Shown here in pieces: positions 22,190-33,070 of a DNA stretch of 64,000 nt (within the stretch, counting starts at the first letter, position 1; each line of letters opens with the position of its first letter). The stretch spans positions 47,743,928 through 47,807,927 of the forward strand of contig CM043959.1 of assembly GCA_014529385.2 (NCBI GenBank). The letters run 5' to 3'. The translations under genes were made by a program, and so were the position numbers. The notes under the pieces were generated by a model. That model saw nothing but the letters and a program-made list of their open reading frames with translations, was not told where the DNA came from and did not search any database. This DNA is from Adiantum capillus-veneris. Lineage: Eukaryota > Streptophyta > Polypodiopsida > Polypodiales > Pteridaceae.

Positions 22190-22760
22190 CCCCCTTGGAG
22201 AAGTGTTTTTATCCTTGAAAACAAAGAGAAATAATTCTCCTTAAGAACACTAATATTTTCCCAAGTGGCACCTTCTTCAGGTCGATCTTTCCATTTAACT
22301 AATGCTTGGTGATGCACAAGATGACAAGTTTTACATCATGATAGTTGAGGATGTGATTAAGTTCATGCAACTGAGTTGGAGGTTCAATGAAATTGACCAA
22401 AACCTAATGATCAATCACATTGTTGTCCTTGTGCAAGCATTTATGTAGACGACTTACATGAAAAACCAGATGAATACAAGAGTGCATAGGTAAAGAAAGT
22501 TTGTTGGCCATAGCTCCAACTCGCTTGAGTATTTTTAATGGACCACAATACCTAGGATATAACTTAGGTGTAGGACAAGTTTTTATACTTTTTTAATGCT
22601 CTCGAGCATGTAAGTATACCACTTCATCTTCCATGAAGGTGATTTGTTGACGTTTCTCATCAATGTACTTCTTTTATCTGTCTTCTTGTGCTTGTCCAAC
22701 ATTTTGACAAAAAAAAATTAGCATATCCATGTGGTCTTGGATAAATTCCTAGACTTGCTA
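22190..22760 (-). pseudogene. Element E: chromodomain and integrase C-terminus
   Basis: The end of the frame reads HQALVKWKDRPEEGATWENI, then SVLKENYFSL and LLQGGSNVRPR, a standard chromodomain followed by the chromovirus C-terminus. Upstream at 22,500-22,640 the complement contains integrase-tail words (PRYCGPLKILKRVGAMA order). Frameshifts are frequent. Confidence 0.8.
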
Positions 22761-22989
22761 AATTTTCTCAATTTGCAACCTCATCATAACTAGTAATCTA
22801 GGTTGAAAATGTTGAAAATCATATATAAGCATGAAGCCACTAAAACTAATCCTAACATGCTTTGCACTATTATAAGAAAATCCAAAATAGGGAGATACTC
22901 TTCTAAATCACATTGCTTCTTATTAACTTATGTTTGTAGCATATCCTCTAGCACTTGATTAACATGTTCAATCTACCCATCCATCTTTG

Positions 22990-23400
22990 GGTGATCTACA
23001 ATATTGATATTGAGTTGTGTTTGCAACCCTCTGAAAATGACCGTTGCACTTGGGATCACGGTCACTCACGATGTTGTTGGGAAATCCATATAGCTTGTAC
23101 AGATTGTCAACAAACAATTTGACTAACTATGGAGTTTCAATGGTGGATTTGGTTGCAATAAAGTTTCGTCAACCTATCTACAATCACCCATACTGAGTCA
23201 TGACCTTGTATGGTGGTGGTTGGTAGACCCACAATGAAATCCACAAAGATATTCTCCCATTTACCATTCGGAATCTCCAAAGGATGCAAGAGACCTCCTC
23301 CCTTTAGGTGCTCTGCTTTATTAACTTGATATTGTTGGCCATAGTCTTGAACATGCCCATGCAAGCCTAGCCAGTAGAATTGTTGTCATATGAGTGCATG
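22990..23400 (-). pseudogene. Element E: integrase core
   Basis: The frame at 23,137-23,364 has LHPLEIPNGKWENIFVDFIVGLP and GHDSVWVIVDRLTKL, the first catalytic Asp region of gypsy integrase. Toward the 3' side (about 22,990-23,110) further pieces (VNNLYGFPNNIVSDRDP region, then HPKMDG) can be read in other frames. The zinc-binding part is poorly preserved. Confidence 0.8.
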
Positions 23401-23743
23401 TCTTCTTTATACCTGGTTTCCCTACACTAGGATTGTCATGACATTCATAAAGAATTTGATGTCAAATTTGTATGTCGACGGACATAAACTCTCCCCTTGT
23501 GGAATATGTACCCATTGTCAATGGAAAATTTATTCCATCTATTCAACTCATCACTCAAAAAGGAGAACCAGGTGTGGAGGAGGAATTAGACACACTGCCA
23601 ATATTGGAGTGAGAAGGATTCCTCTTTTTGACATGGATCCCCACCTTGGAGTATGCCTCATCATGCTCACAAGTACCCTTTTGATATTTCAAAACTCACT
23701 TTTAAGTTCCATGAAGAGAAGAGAGTTGATCTCAAGAATTCTA

Positions 23744-25000
23744 CTAAGATCCATTATATTGTCCTTTATGATACCATAACTTTGCATCATACTCTTGAAG
23801 AATCTCAGCCCATGTGGCATTTCGACCCTTCAAGTGAGATTGCTTTGTAAACCACTTGATACTTTCATGGTTAAACACTATTTCAAAGTGAGCACTATAC
23901 AAATATTGTTGCCGCATTATTAGAGCAAACACTTGCATAGAGTTCTCTTTCATAAGAAAATTAGTTTCACTATGTAGAATCTTTTTTTTTTTTGCTTTCA
24001 AACACAATTGGCCTTTCTTCTTGCAAGAAAACTGCTCCAATAGCTTGATTACTAGCAATTTCCTTGAGCACAAAAGGTTTCATTGGATCCACAATATAGC
24101 TAAGATTGGTACAGTAGTCATAGCCGCCTTAAGGGAATTGAAGCTTTGTTGAGTTTCTCCGCAATGAAATCATTTGCCCTTGGCTTTTAGTTGGCATGTA
24201 GGAACATCAATTTTAGACTAGTTTTTATCGAATATACGATAACAACTTGCAAACCCCAAAAAAATATGGACCTCTTCCAAATTCATCAGAGAAGGCCAGT
24301 TAAAGATGATAGCCACTTTGGATTGATCCTTGTGTAGGCCTGCAGTAGAAATTACATGCCCCAAATAGTGAATTTTCACTTTCAAAAAATCACACTTGGA
24401 TTGCTTAGCATATACTTTGTGTTCTCATAGCATATCAAACACCTGCTTTAAATGTTGTAAAGTGTTGTTTCTCAAATGCATTGTACACTAAACTATCATC
24501 AAGGAAAACAATGGCAAATTTTCCTAGATATGGCTTTTGAACACTATCCATAAGCATTGTAAATGTAGTTGGTGCATTGGTTAAGTCAAAAGGCATAACC
24601 AAAAACTCATAATTTTCAAACCTTGTTCAAAAAGTACTTTAATATATATCAACAAGTTGAATTTGCATTTGATGATACATAGACCATAGATCTATTTTTG
24701 TAATAATATGAGCATGGGTGAGTTTATCAAACAATCCATTTAGTCGTAGAAATGGATACTTATTCTTAATGGTATTCATACCACCATAATCTATGCACAT
24801 GCACTTTCTTCAATAAGAGATTCCCATGGTGAATAACTAGGTTCAATAAACCCTCTGTTGAGGTAGTTAGCAAGCTGACATTCCACCGCAATAGCCTTAG
24901 AATGGCTCATTTTGTAGGGTGGTTTACTAATGGTCTTACTACCTACAACCACATCTATGCCGTGTTGGATAGAATGTCTCGGTGGGAACCCAAGAGGTAA
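23744..25000 (-). pseudogene. Element E: reverse transcriptase and RNase H
   Basis: RNase H is seen at 23,744-24,073 (ALIMRQQYLYSAHFEIVFNH, ESIKWFTKQ, ATWAEILQEYD). RT lies upstream at about 24,480-24,700: MPFDLTNAPTTFTMLMDS, then KFAIVFLDDSLVY, where FLDD replaces the usual YLDD. Unlike elements B and C, this family keeps the RT palm. Stops and frameshifts show it is dead. Confidence 0.8.
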
Positions 25001-26315
25001 ATCCTCTAGAAATACATCTCTTTATTTAGATAAAAGTTCTTTTAATTGACTAGTAACATTTTCTTGTTGTGCTAACAGAGTGGTAGCAAGAGAAGGAAGA
25101 GAGGAAGAAGCATACGGCATTGAGGAATCATCAACCAGAATAGAATTATTATCAACATTTGATAAAAAAATGACACAAAGAGTAACACAAAAAGAATCTT
25201 TGATTTCATCTTTAGAAGAGATCTTCATAAGCTCGATTGCAAAAATAAGTGGTGAGAAAGGTGCATCCTTTTCTCCCAATAGCAACATGTGCACACCATT
25301 GGATTCAAGCATTGGAGTACTATGCTCATAGTTGTGCGGCATAATGATGACCCTAACCCATGCAACCACGATTGGCTTGACACCACATCTGCATTGTGCA
25401 TATTTATCACTTGAAAATCTAAGGCTATCTGATACCCTTGAATAGGGTGCCCATGGGCTAACCCCCCCTTTTTGGAGGGAGTAAATCTAGGCAAGTACAA
25501 AGCCTTGGCACAGCGCAGGTGGCAGGTCACTATAGCACGTCAGAGAAAAATTGCAGAGATTTTCAACACAAACAAATAATCATGGCCATGGTTCTCAAGT
25601 GGTACCCTCTTAACTTGTGTATCCCACACTTCAACATCATGGTCATTTATCATAGCTACCTTGTAGCAGTGGAAACTAGGGTTCTAGGGTAGATTGAGAT
25701 GTTTCACTAGCTTGTAGTTAATGAAATTGTAAGAGGCTTCATCATCTACCAGGATTCTCACCTTGTGACCTTGGATAGACCCATGCATTCTCACGAGCTC
25801 GTGTGGTCCAAAAGTTGGTTTCCACATAGAGGCAGTAATACATCACTCATAAACCACTTTAGTATGTATTACTTCCACAATGGAATAGCAAGAAAGAGAA
25901 TTCTAGGAGAAGCAATTGCACCATGTACATAGGTTTCTCCTTGTCTTAGGGAGCAGATTTCTCCTTGGGACAATTTTTCCATGCCCACTTATCAAAAAAT
26001 TAAAACATAATATATCCTTCTTTACTTTTTCAAATTCCTCACTTGAAAAATGGCCTCTAAGTCCCCTGGGCCTTTTGGACACATTAGATGAGGCTACCAC
26101 AAATTTCCTCTTATTATGACTATGAGATGCTTGAGTATTTGAAGTGTCAAGCACGTGTGCACTATGCAATGCTTTTTCATCCGGATCATAATGGATATGA
26201 GTTTGCACTATAGCTTCCTCAAGCCTTTTGGGATCCCAGGTGTTAATATGCTTCTTAAGCTCAAGAGAACCCATGGATGAATCATTGTACCTACTGGAAG
26301 GCGTCTAGACCCTCT
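25001..26315 (-). pseudogene. Element E: protease region and gag C-terminus
   Basis: At about 25,680-25,770 the complement reads RILVDDEASYNFINYKLVKHL, the gypsy protease box (DD.A in place of DTGA). At 25,903-26,274 an open frame has KRFEEA-like and gag-C features with a damaged zinc knuckle (CFNFLISGHGKIVPRRN, second Cys replaced). The gag N-terminus, PBS and 5' LTR are absent; the element ends where LTR H1 begins at 26,316. Confidence 0.7.
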
Positions 26316-26930
26316 TGTTAAATGAGACAACATCAGTTAACAAAAGCGGCTAAAGATCGAAGACGTATAAATGCACATCGAGGATGAATATAAAGAAGCA
26401 GTGAACATTGGAGTTACACATTTTTTACATTTTTCAAAATGGCCATGTATTGTAAATTCCCGATTTATTTCAAGCCATTGTAATATTTTTCATGTGTTAC
26501 GGGCTCAATGGGAGTTCCAAGATGTAAAAAACAGGCCAGTTAGTGTGCCTAGGTTGCAAATTTAGTAAGTGGTGGAGCCCTAAAGGCCTTGGGCGCCCGA
26601 ACATTGCATATTGTATCCTAGGTATATAAGGCAGTGTGTAAAAGAAATTAGGGTTCTCAAGCTTGTTGAGACCACTCTTTGGTGAGAGCTCATGAGGTGT
26701 GTGGCTATGGAGTCCTTGGGCTTCTCCTTGCTCATGTGACTTGATTAACACTGATCAATGCTTAATTTTCTAGGCCTCTCTCATACTTCTTGTGATTGCT
26801 AATGATGCTTTGATTAGCTAGATCATAACTAATTAGTGGTTAATCACTCTCTAATCTTATGTGATTGCCCTCTTTTGCTTGTGTGTGCATGTAGGTTTGA
26901 TTGGAGTGTGGTGATCAATAGATATATGTG
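26316..26930 (+). repeat. LTR H1 (about 0.6 kb), plus orientation
   Basis: Begins TGTTAAATGAG and contains a good TATA box (TATATAAG at 26,633-26,640). A homologous copy lies in the opposite orientation at 35,037-35,627, where a purine tract precedes it, showing that this end is the LTR 5' end. The right boundary is approximate. H1 lies directly against the gag remnant of element E. Confidence 0.7.
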
Positions 26931-27507
26931 TGTGTGCTTGTGATTAGTGTGTTGCATGATAGGATTAGTGTCTTAGGAACTGGGACTGAATTATTATGGC
27001 CAAGAATATCATTATTCTAGCCAATTTTCAAAAGATTTGTTGCGATCAATCAAGGAGCTAGAATTGATCATACCAACCAGAAACGGGCAAGTGTAAGTAA
27101 TTGCATTGCAAATTGAGCTTTTAATTGGATGAATAGGGACACAAATCACATTGGATTGTAGGATAGGCTATTCAAGGCCTAGATTTTCATCATTTCAAAG
27201 GCTACAATCAATTCTGACACTTTCAAGATAGAGTTAATCAACTCTTGTGAGTTTGAAGATCAATCAACATCAAAATTGCTTTGACACAAGCAGTCTTATC
27301 AAACCCAAGCAGGAGAAATTCTGCTATAAGCAACGTCAAAATCTGCTAGGAGACAGTTTTTACAAAACCAGTCGACATGGACTCAAATCGAGCTCCGTGA
27401 GAATTCGTTCGAGTTGTCGCACAAGAGAGAGAATCACTATAGAGAGAGAGAGAGAGAGCAATGATACAGTAAATCAGAGTAGAGCAGAGTTGAGTCAAGC
27501 CGAGCAG
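26931..27507 (+). other. Region after LTR H1, with a GA tract and possible splice donor
   Basis: No recognised coding sequence. A GA tract lies at about 27,438-27,460. GAGCAG/GTAATTTTT at 27,507-27,508 fits a plant donor site. With the acceptor at 28,650-28,651 it would frame an intron holding the repeats below and end 2 bp before the ORF at 28,654. This gene model is an inference. Confidence 0.35.
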
Positions 27508-27540
27508 GTAATTTTTCTTCTTCGTTTTTTGGTGAATTTT

Positions 27541-27655
27541 ATTTGCTAACGCTGTTTTTGTGGAGCTTTGCTCGCACCTCATTGTTAGTTTATATCTTGT
27601 TTTTGCTAACGCTATTGTTGTGGAGCTTTGCTCACACCTCAGTGTTAGTCTGCAG
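27541..27655. repeat. Two-copy repeat of about 60 bp
   Basis: TTTGCTAACGCT, then TGTGGAGCTTTGCTC and CACCTCA-TGTTAGT, occurs at about 27,541-27,589 and again at 27,602-27,650, with a few differences. It directly precedes the longer minisatellite. Confidence 0.8.
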
Positions 27656-28345
27656 GTTAAGACACCCGTCCTTGACTATGTTGATCCTCGTGACACACTA
27701 CAAGGGGGGTTAGACTTTAGATGCTTCGTCCTTGACTGCTGCTGACCACCGTGTTGCACTGTAGGGAGTATCTTAGGTTGTACAATTAGAATTTCCATCC
27801 CTGGTTGTTGCTGATCACCGAGTCGCACTGCAGGGAGGAGTTAGCTATCTTACATCTTCTCTTCCTAGTTATTGTTGACCATTATGTTGCACTGTTGGAA
27901 GATCGAATTTTAAAAAATAGATTCTTTGTCTTTGTCTGTTGTTGACCATCATGTCACACTACAGAGAGGAGTTTAGGGTTGCCTAATCCTTTGTTCTTGA
28001 CTATTACTCACGTCACACCGCAAGAATATTGGATTTAATAGATTCTTCGTCTCTATTTGTTGCTGATCACCGTGTTGCACTGCAAGGAGGGATTTAGGGT
28101 TGTCAAATCCTTTGTTCTTACTTGTTGCTAACCATTGTGTCGCACCGCAAGAAGATTTGATTGAATAGATTCCTCGTCTCTGATTGTTGTTGACCACCAT
28201 GTCGCCCTGTAAGGAGGTTTAGGGTTTTTAAATCCATCGTTCTTGGTTGTTGTTGACCATCTCGTTGCACTGCAAGGAGATTGGATTTAATGGATTCTTC
28301 ATCTCTGGTTGTTGTTGACCACCATGTGACACTGCAGGGTGGGAA
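27656..28345. repeat. Diverged dimeric minisatellite (about 63-bp units, about 126-bp pairs)
   Basis: Ten or so copies of a unit centred on TTGTTGACCACCATGT-GCACTGCA are visible. They alternate between an A type followed by GGAGGGATTTAGGGTTG...AATCCTTTGTTCTT and a B type followed by AGATTGGATTTAATAGATTCTTCGTCTCT. The A-B alternation repeats at least three times (from about 27,900), giving a higher-order period near 126 bp. It lies inside the possible intron ahead of the ORF at 28,654. Confidence 0.8.
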
Positions 28346-28653
28346 TATATATTTTACGATTTAAGCCTTTGTTTGAATGGATCCCATAATGTTGGCTATC
28401 ATATTGTAACCGAATCTGGCTTGAGGCCTGTTGATGATTAGAATAGTAACAAACTTTTTTGTCATTAATGGTGTGCAATGTGTGGTGATATTTCAAACTA
28501 CCTCTTTAATCATATTTTTAGTTATGTCTTTAAAGTTCTTCAAGTTAAGGTTTTAAACTATTTTAAGTTGGATCGCTGAAATCCTCTAAATCATCTCTCT
28601 TTTTTATGTGCTAAGAGTTGTCTCATTAAAGTTTATTATTTTGCATTTCAGGT

Positions 28654-29427
28654 ATGGAAGATATTGCTCTCGACCAAAATGCACCGCGGCCTAAGGATCC
28701 TTTGCTTAATTATGCATTCGCTCAACAAATTTACAAAGAGAAAGAGATTTGGGTGGCTCAAGGAGATCTCAACGCTTTGGCTGCGTCCTAAGAAGACGAA
28801 TTAGAACTTCAAGGGGAGCCACTTAATTACAGGCAATGCAGACAGCTATGCCCGAATCACTTTGTGCGCAATACATTATTTCGATTCATTGGAAATGCTA
28901 AGGCTTCCGCTTTCTTGAAGGTTTCAGATTTGCAACACACTATTATAGCAAGAAATATCCTTTCATGATTTATCCAAATGTACAGATTGCCACCAAATAA
29001 TAATCAAGTGGAAATTTACTTTGTGCAGCAATGCTATTGTAATTATGTATTGCGGCTCAAAGTAAATTGGAACGATCATCCCACTACAGGAGGATGCCCA
29101 CCTGAGAATATTCATGAATATATTCATGCACGGGAAGCCAATCAAGAAGATCCTCCTCGCAAGAGAGGTTACAAATATTTTCCCAAAGAAACCGCAATCA
29201 TTAAGTAGCTTGCAACCCAAGGCGTGGGTTTGGCAAGTCAAGGAGAGACCCTAGCCATGCTGTGTGCTTGTATAGTAGAGCTAGAAAGAAAGTTGGCATG
29301 ATACGAGGCAAGGTATGGGCCTGTTAACGAAGGAGAGATAGGCAATGCGGGTCCAAGTGATTCTGTTGGCAATTCAAAATGTCATGTATATGATCTCTTT
29401 GGAGAACAAGCCCATGATTTAAATTAA
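28654..29427 (+). pseudogene. Unrecognised 257-codon ORF broken by four in-frame stops
   Basis: One frame runs from ATG 28,654 to TAA 29,427 with stops only at 28,789 (TAA), 28,966 (TGA), 29,206 (TAG) and 29,299 (TGA), and no frameshift. It starts MEDIALDQNAPRPKDPLLNY and has a Pro/Lys-rich part (REANQEDPPRKRGYKYFPKE) and an acidic C-terminus ending HDLN. An acceptor-like TTTGCATTTCAG ends 2 bp before the ATG. Every stop is one C-to-T change from CAA, CGA or CAG, as expected from decay of methylated DNA, though other origins are possible. No family recognised; a gag-like role is only a guess from the LTR upstream. Confidence 0.5.
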
Positions 29428-29594
29428 ATCTCCCAAATAATACTAAGCTTATTTTGTATCTTAAATCTCAAGATTTGTAACTAAAATCTTTTTTTGGTAC
29501 GTAAATCTCTATTTGATGGAACAAATGGACATGACGCATGTTGTTGCAATTGTGTAAGTTATGTTCTCTCTTCTTCCCTCTTTTTGACAATGAT

Positions 29595-29637
29595 AGAGAG
29601 CAGATGGAGAGAAAGAGAGACAATGAGAGAGGAAGAG

Positions 29638-29668
<31 letters not shown>

Positions 29669-29670
29669 CA
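29595..29670. repeat. GA-rich tract with (AG)n core
   Basis: Purine-rich stretch with a perfect (AG)n run at 29,642-29,668, between the broken ORF and the hAT fragment. The short ORFs through it are composed of Ser-Leu or Arg-Glu repeats and are not genes. Confidence 0.8.
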
Positions 29671-29807
29671 AGGTATGGATTGTAAAGCTAAACTCCACAT
29701 TACTTTTGCATTGCAAAATTAATTGAGAATATATTGCAAACTTTATAGCTCATCTCTCCCCTCATTCACAGCCACCATTACTTCAATTTCTTCGAAATCT
29801 CAACATT

Positions 29808-30338
29808 TTAGATCAATATCTTCAGGGTTCCATTCCATTTCATCATCAGAGTTGAGCTCCTTGCAATTGCTTCGTGTGTTTGAAACCGCTCGAAGCTTTC
29901 TTCTGTGGCACGTGTGGCTAACTTTGCTGGCTTATGTGTAAGTCGCATGTTACAAAAGACATACACCAAGTCTGCAGCTCGTTTAGGACTTAATCGATTT
30001 TGTTTTTTAGTATGCATGAAAGAATACAAAGACTAATTTCTTTCACAACTACCACTTGAGGCAGGAATAGACAATACTCTCATAGCCACATGTTGAAGTT
30101 CCACTTTTTCTCCACCATACTCTTTCCACCAAATTGGTGCGCTCATTGTCTTGATAGCATCTATATGCCAAGGATCCCCAAACATTCCTTCTCTGCTAGT
30201 ATATACCGTCTTCTGTGTGTATGCCACTTGTCCATCCACATTGCCTAATAGTTGAGCACACACTTTCTTGAAATCACTGATCACTTCATTGTTTGAAGAT
30301 TGCTTGTGCATCTGGAACTTGGCATCCAAGACAAAACC
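29808..30338 (-). pseudogene. hAT transposase, C-terminal dimerisation half
   Basis: A single frame reads VLDAKFQMHKQ at its start, then APIWWKEYGGEKVELQHVAMRVLSIPASSGSCERN, stop, SLYSFMHTKKQNRLSPKRAADLVYVFCNMRL. This is the hAT C-terminal dimerisation domain. The in-frame TAG (30,030-30,032) replaces the near-invariant Trp of CERNWS. It is cut at its N-terminal side by the LTR at 30,339. The bases at the junction (complement of 30,334-30,338, GGTTT) equal the bases flanking gypsy B's 5' LTR, and the missing upstream part is the fragment at 39,627-39,858. Confidence 0.88.
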
Positions 30339-31392
30339 TATAATGGAAATGGCCTATGAACTTTGAGAGTAGAAGAATTAGGAAATTAGGTGAAGCACTT
30401 TTGTGAGATTACTTTGTGAGCATAGCGGGTAAACTTAATTGATGGTAGCAACATATACATGGTACTTAGTTAGCTTGGCATGAACAATAATTTTGCAAGA
30501 GAGAGTGTTTAGAGAACATGACAACATTTGAGGATTGGATTCATACGGAGCCCATCCCCCCTCCAATAGGCATTTGTATTATAGTTTCTCCCATCAAGAG
30601 AGACTTGGTAAAATACAATATTTGTGTTCCTTGTGACCTTGGTGATGCAAGGAAGATGGAAAGCTTCTTTCATCAAAAGCATAACATAAACTTTGTAGAA
30701 AGCATTAACTATCCCAAGCCCTAGTCCCAAGGCCTCAAACACCTTCGAAGGTGGAGAGAGCTAGTAGGGAATGAGGGTAGGGAAGAGGAAAAAGAAACAT
30801 TCCATAGGAGAAAGAAATAGTTCCTCACTTATCATCACTCTTCTTGCTAGCATACATAATAGCATAGTAATGAAGATGGAGAAGATGGCAAGCTTAAGCA
30901 TTGAAGCATGGATCTTGGTTGGATTTGCATTCCATAGCCAAGAGTGTTGGTGTAGGCTCTCACTTCTCACAAGCTTGGAGAAGGAGGTGGAGTTCCTCTA
31001 CTTTCACCAAGTGAGAATGAATCCACAAATTGAGTGTGTGTGAAGTGTATATCCTCACCAGTACACCCGCTTGCTTGCTTGGGGTGAGTTGTAGCTTTTA
31101 CACATGTTTCAAGCTCATTGGACCCCTCTCCTCCCTAGCCAATCACATCCAACATGCATTCAAGCACATGGGTAGTCTTTGGACAAGTGTCCTCCTTACC
31201 CCTTAGAGAGAGAGAGCTTGAAAAAATCTAGATATTTGTTGGGTGTAACTAGAAGCTCATTGGACCCCTCTTTAGCCCAACCAATAGCATTCAAGCACAC
31301 CATGTGGTTAAGCATAGGGAGAGTCTGACATGTGTCCCATGTGTCCTTTGAGAAAAGGGGTGCCCTTTGCATGAGTGGAAGGTTAAGTCAAA
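30339..31392 (-). repeat. LTR fragment D1 of the A/B/C gypsy family
   Basis: Covers the 3' portion of the LTR in minus orientation, with its outer end intact at 30,339 (TATAATGG; the full-length B copy ends CCATTACA). No PBS follows, and hAT coding sequence begins immediately, so this is the outer end of a 3' LTR or solo LTR. The inner side stops at 31,392, after AGTCAAAGATT. It forms the left arm of a large inverted repeat with 31,533-32,620. Confidence 0.85.
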
Positions 31393-31532
31393 GATTTGCC
31401 AAACCCACGCCTTGGGTTTCAAGCTACTTAATGACTGCGGTTTCTTTGGGAAAATATTTGTAACCTCTCTTGCAAGGAGGATCTTCTTGATTGGCTTCCC
31501 GTGCATGAATATTCTCGGGTGGGCGTCCTTTG
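31393..31532 (-). repeat. Inverted copy of part of the 28.65-kb ORF between two LTR arms
   Basis: Matches the reverse complement of about 29,092-29,239 closely, including GCCTTGGGTT, CTACTTAATGA and GAGGATCTTCTTGATTGGCT. One short internal deletion removes a duplicated ATTCATGAATAT. The source lies 2.2 kb away. It interrupts the LTR sequence between the two inverted arms, so it looks like a templated insertion at a repaired break. Confidence 0.85.
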
Positions 31533-31986
31533 CTTGATGACTAAGGTGCTTGAGGTGCTTGTCATACTTGATGACTAAGGTACGTGAGGTGCTTGTCATA
31601 CTTAATGAGGAAGGTGCTTGAGAAGCTTCCCATGGATAGGGGGTAAGGTGCTTGAGTCAAAAAGAGACCCTACAACCTTAATGAGGAAGGTGCTTGAGAA
31701 GCTTCCCATGCATAGGGGGGTAAGGTGCTTGATTCAAAAAGAGAACCTACAAACTTAATGAGGAAGGTGCTTGAGAAGCTTCCTATGCATGAAAGACCCA
31801 AAGTTAGGGGAATCTTAGACTTAACATTCCACTTACGTAAAGGGCACCCCTTTTCTCAAAGGACACATGGGACACATGTCTGACTCTCCCTATGCTTAAC
31901 CACATGGTGTGCTTGAATGCTATTGGTTGGGCTAAAGAGGGGTCCAATGAGCTTCTAGTTACACCCAACAAATATCTAGATGTTTT

Positions 31987-32051
<65 letters not shown>

Positions 32052-32616
32052 AGGGGTAAGGAGGACACTTGTCCAAAGACTACCCATGTGCTTGAATGCA
32101 TGTTGGATGTGATTGGCTAGGGAGGAGAGGGGTCCAATGAGCTTGAAACATGTGTAAAAGCTACAACTCACCCCAAGCAAGCAAGCGGGTGTACTGGTGA
32201 GGATATACACTTCACACACACTCAATTTGTGGATTCATTCTCACTTGGTGAAAGTAGAGGAACTCCACCTCCTTCTCCAAGCTTGTGAGAAGTGAGAGCC
32301 TACACCAACACTCTTGGCTATGGAATGCAAATCCAACCAAGATCCATGCTTCAATGCTTAAGCTTGCCATCTTCTCCATCTTCATTACTATACTATTATG
32401 TATGCTAGCAAGAAGAGTGATGATAAGTAAGGAACTATTTCTTTCTCCTATGGAATGTTTCTTTTTCCTCTTCCCTACCCTTATTCCTTGCTAGCTCTCT
32501 CCACCTTCGAAGGTGTTTGAGGCCTTGGGACTGAGGCTTGGGATAGTTAATGCTTTCTACAAAGTTTATGTTATGCTTGTGATGAATGAAGCTTTCCATC
32601 TTCCTTGCATCACCAA

Positions 32617-32620
<4 letters not shown>
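31533..32620 (+). repeat. LTR fragment D2 of the A/B/C family, right arm of the inverted repeat
   Basis: Same LTR as D1 in the opposite orientation. It begins inside the LTR minisatellite (GATGACTAAGGTGCTTGAGG units and about 75-bp AATGAGGAAGGTGCTTGAG units, 31,533-31,790) and contains a (TC)60 tract at 31,991-32,050. It ends at CATCACCAAGG and passes straight into a (GA)n tract. The missing LTR 3' end is exactly the part found at 51,074-51,362. Confidence 0.85.
31991..32050. repeat. (CT)n microsatellite inside LTR D2
   Basis: Thirty CT units. The same LTR position has a short GAGAGAG word at 31,205 and 45,033 and seven units at 40,762, so this is a length expansion of an LTR-encoded seed. 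Confidence 0.9.
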
Positions 32621-32677
<57 letters not shown>

Positions 32678-32796
32678 ATAAGGGTATGCAATTTCTCTGC
32701 CAAGGGAATGGGAGAGGAAGAGACATGAAATGAGAGAGAAAGAGAGGAAAATATGGAATGAGGGAAGAAGAGAGTAAGAGAGGAATAGAGATATCA

Positions 32797-32854
<58 letters not shown>

Positions 32855-32958
32855 GAGTGAGAGAGATAGGGAGAGGGTGTGTATAGAGAGAGAAATAGTG
32901 AGTGTAAAGAGAGAGCAAGTAGAGAGAGAGAGAGAGAGAGCATGGAGATTGAACTAAT
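32620..32958. repeat. GA-rich block with three (GA)n runs
   Basis: Perfect runs at 32,620-32,676, 32,800-32,851 and 32,921-32,940, linked by purine-rich spacer. It begins exactly where the LTR sequence of D2 breaks off. The long open frames through it encode only Arg-Glu or Leu-Ser repeats. Confidence 0.85.
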
Positions 32959-33070
32959 GCTCTAATACTAGTGTGAGTACAAAGGGTGTGAAGACATGTG
33001 CTCCACCCAGTGTTCGTGCTCTATCTTATAGGCAGCCCCCATGCCTATCCCCACTTAGCCATTTGTGAGG
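32959..33070 (-). repeat. PBS-like site and short LTR related to element E
   Basis: The complement of about 32,959-32,970 reads AGTATTAGAGC, close to the tRNA-Met PBS TGGTATCAGAGC. It is followed by an LTR-like segment ending TGTACTCACA that aligns with the E LTR (TATAAGATAGAGCA, GGGTGGAGCA, TCTTCACACCCTTTGT). This suggests a 5' LTR of an E-type element whose body is deleted. Confidence 0.5.

Noticed and set aside
27656-28345. CRISPR-like array from regular repeats
   Set aside because: Units are contiguous, diverged and of alternating types without unique spacers, and the DNA is plant nuclear. It is a minisatellite.
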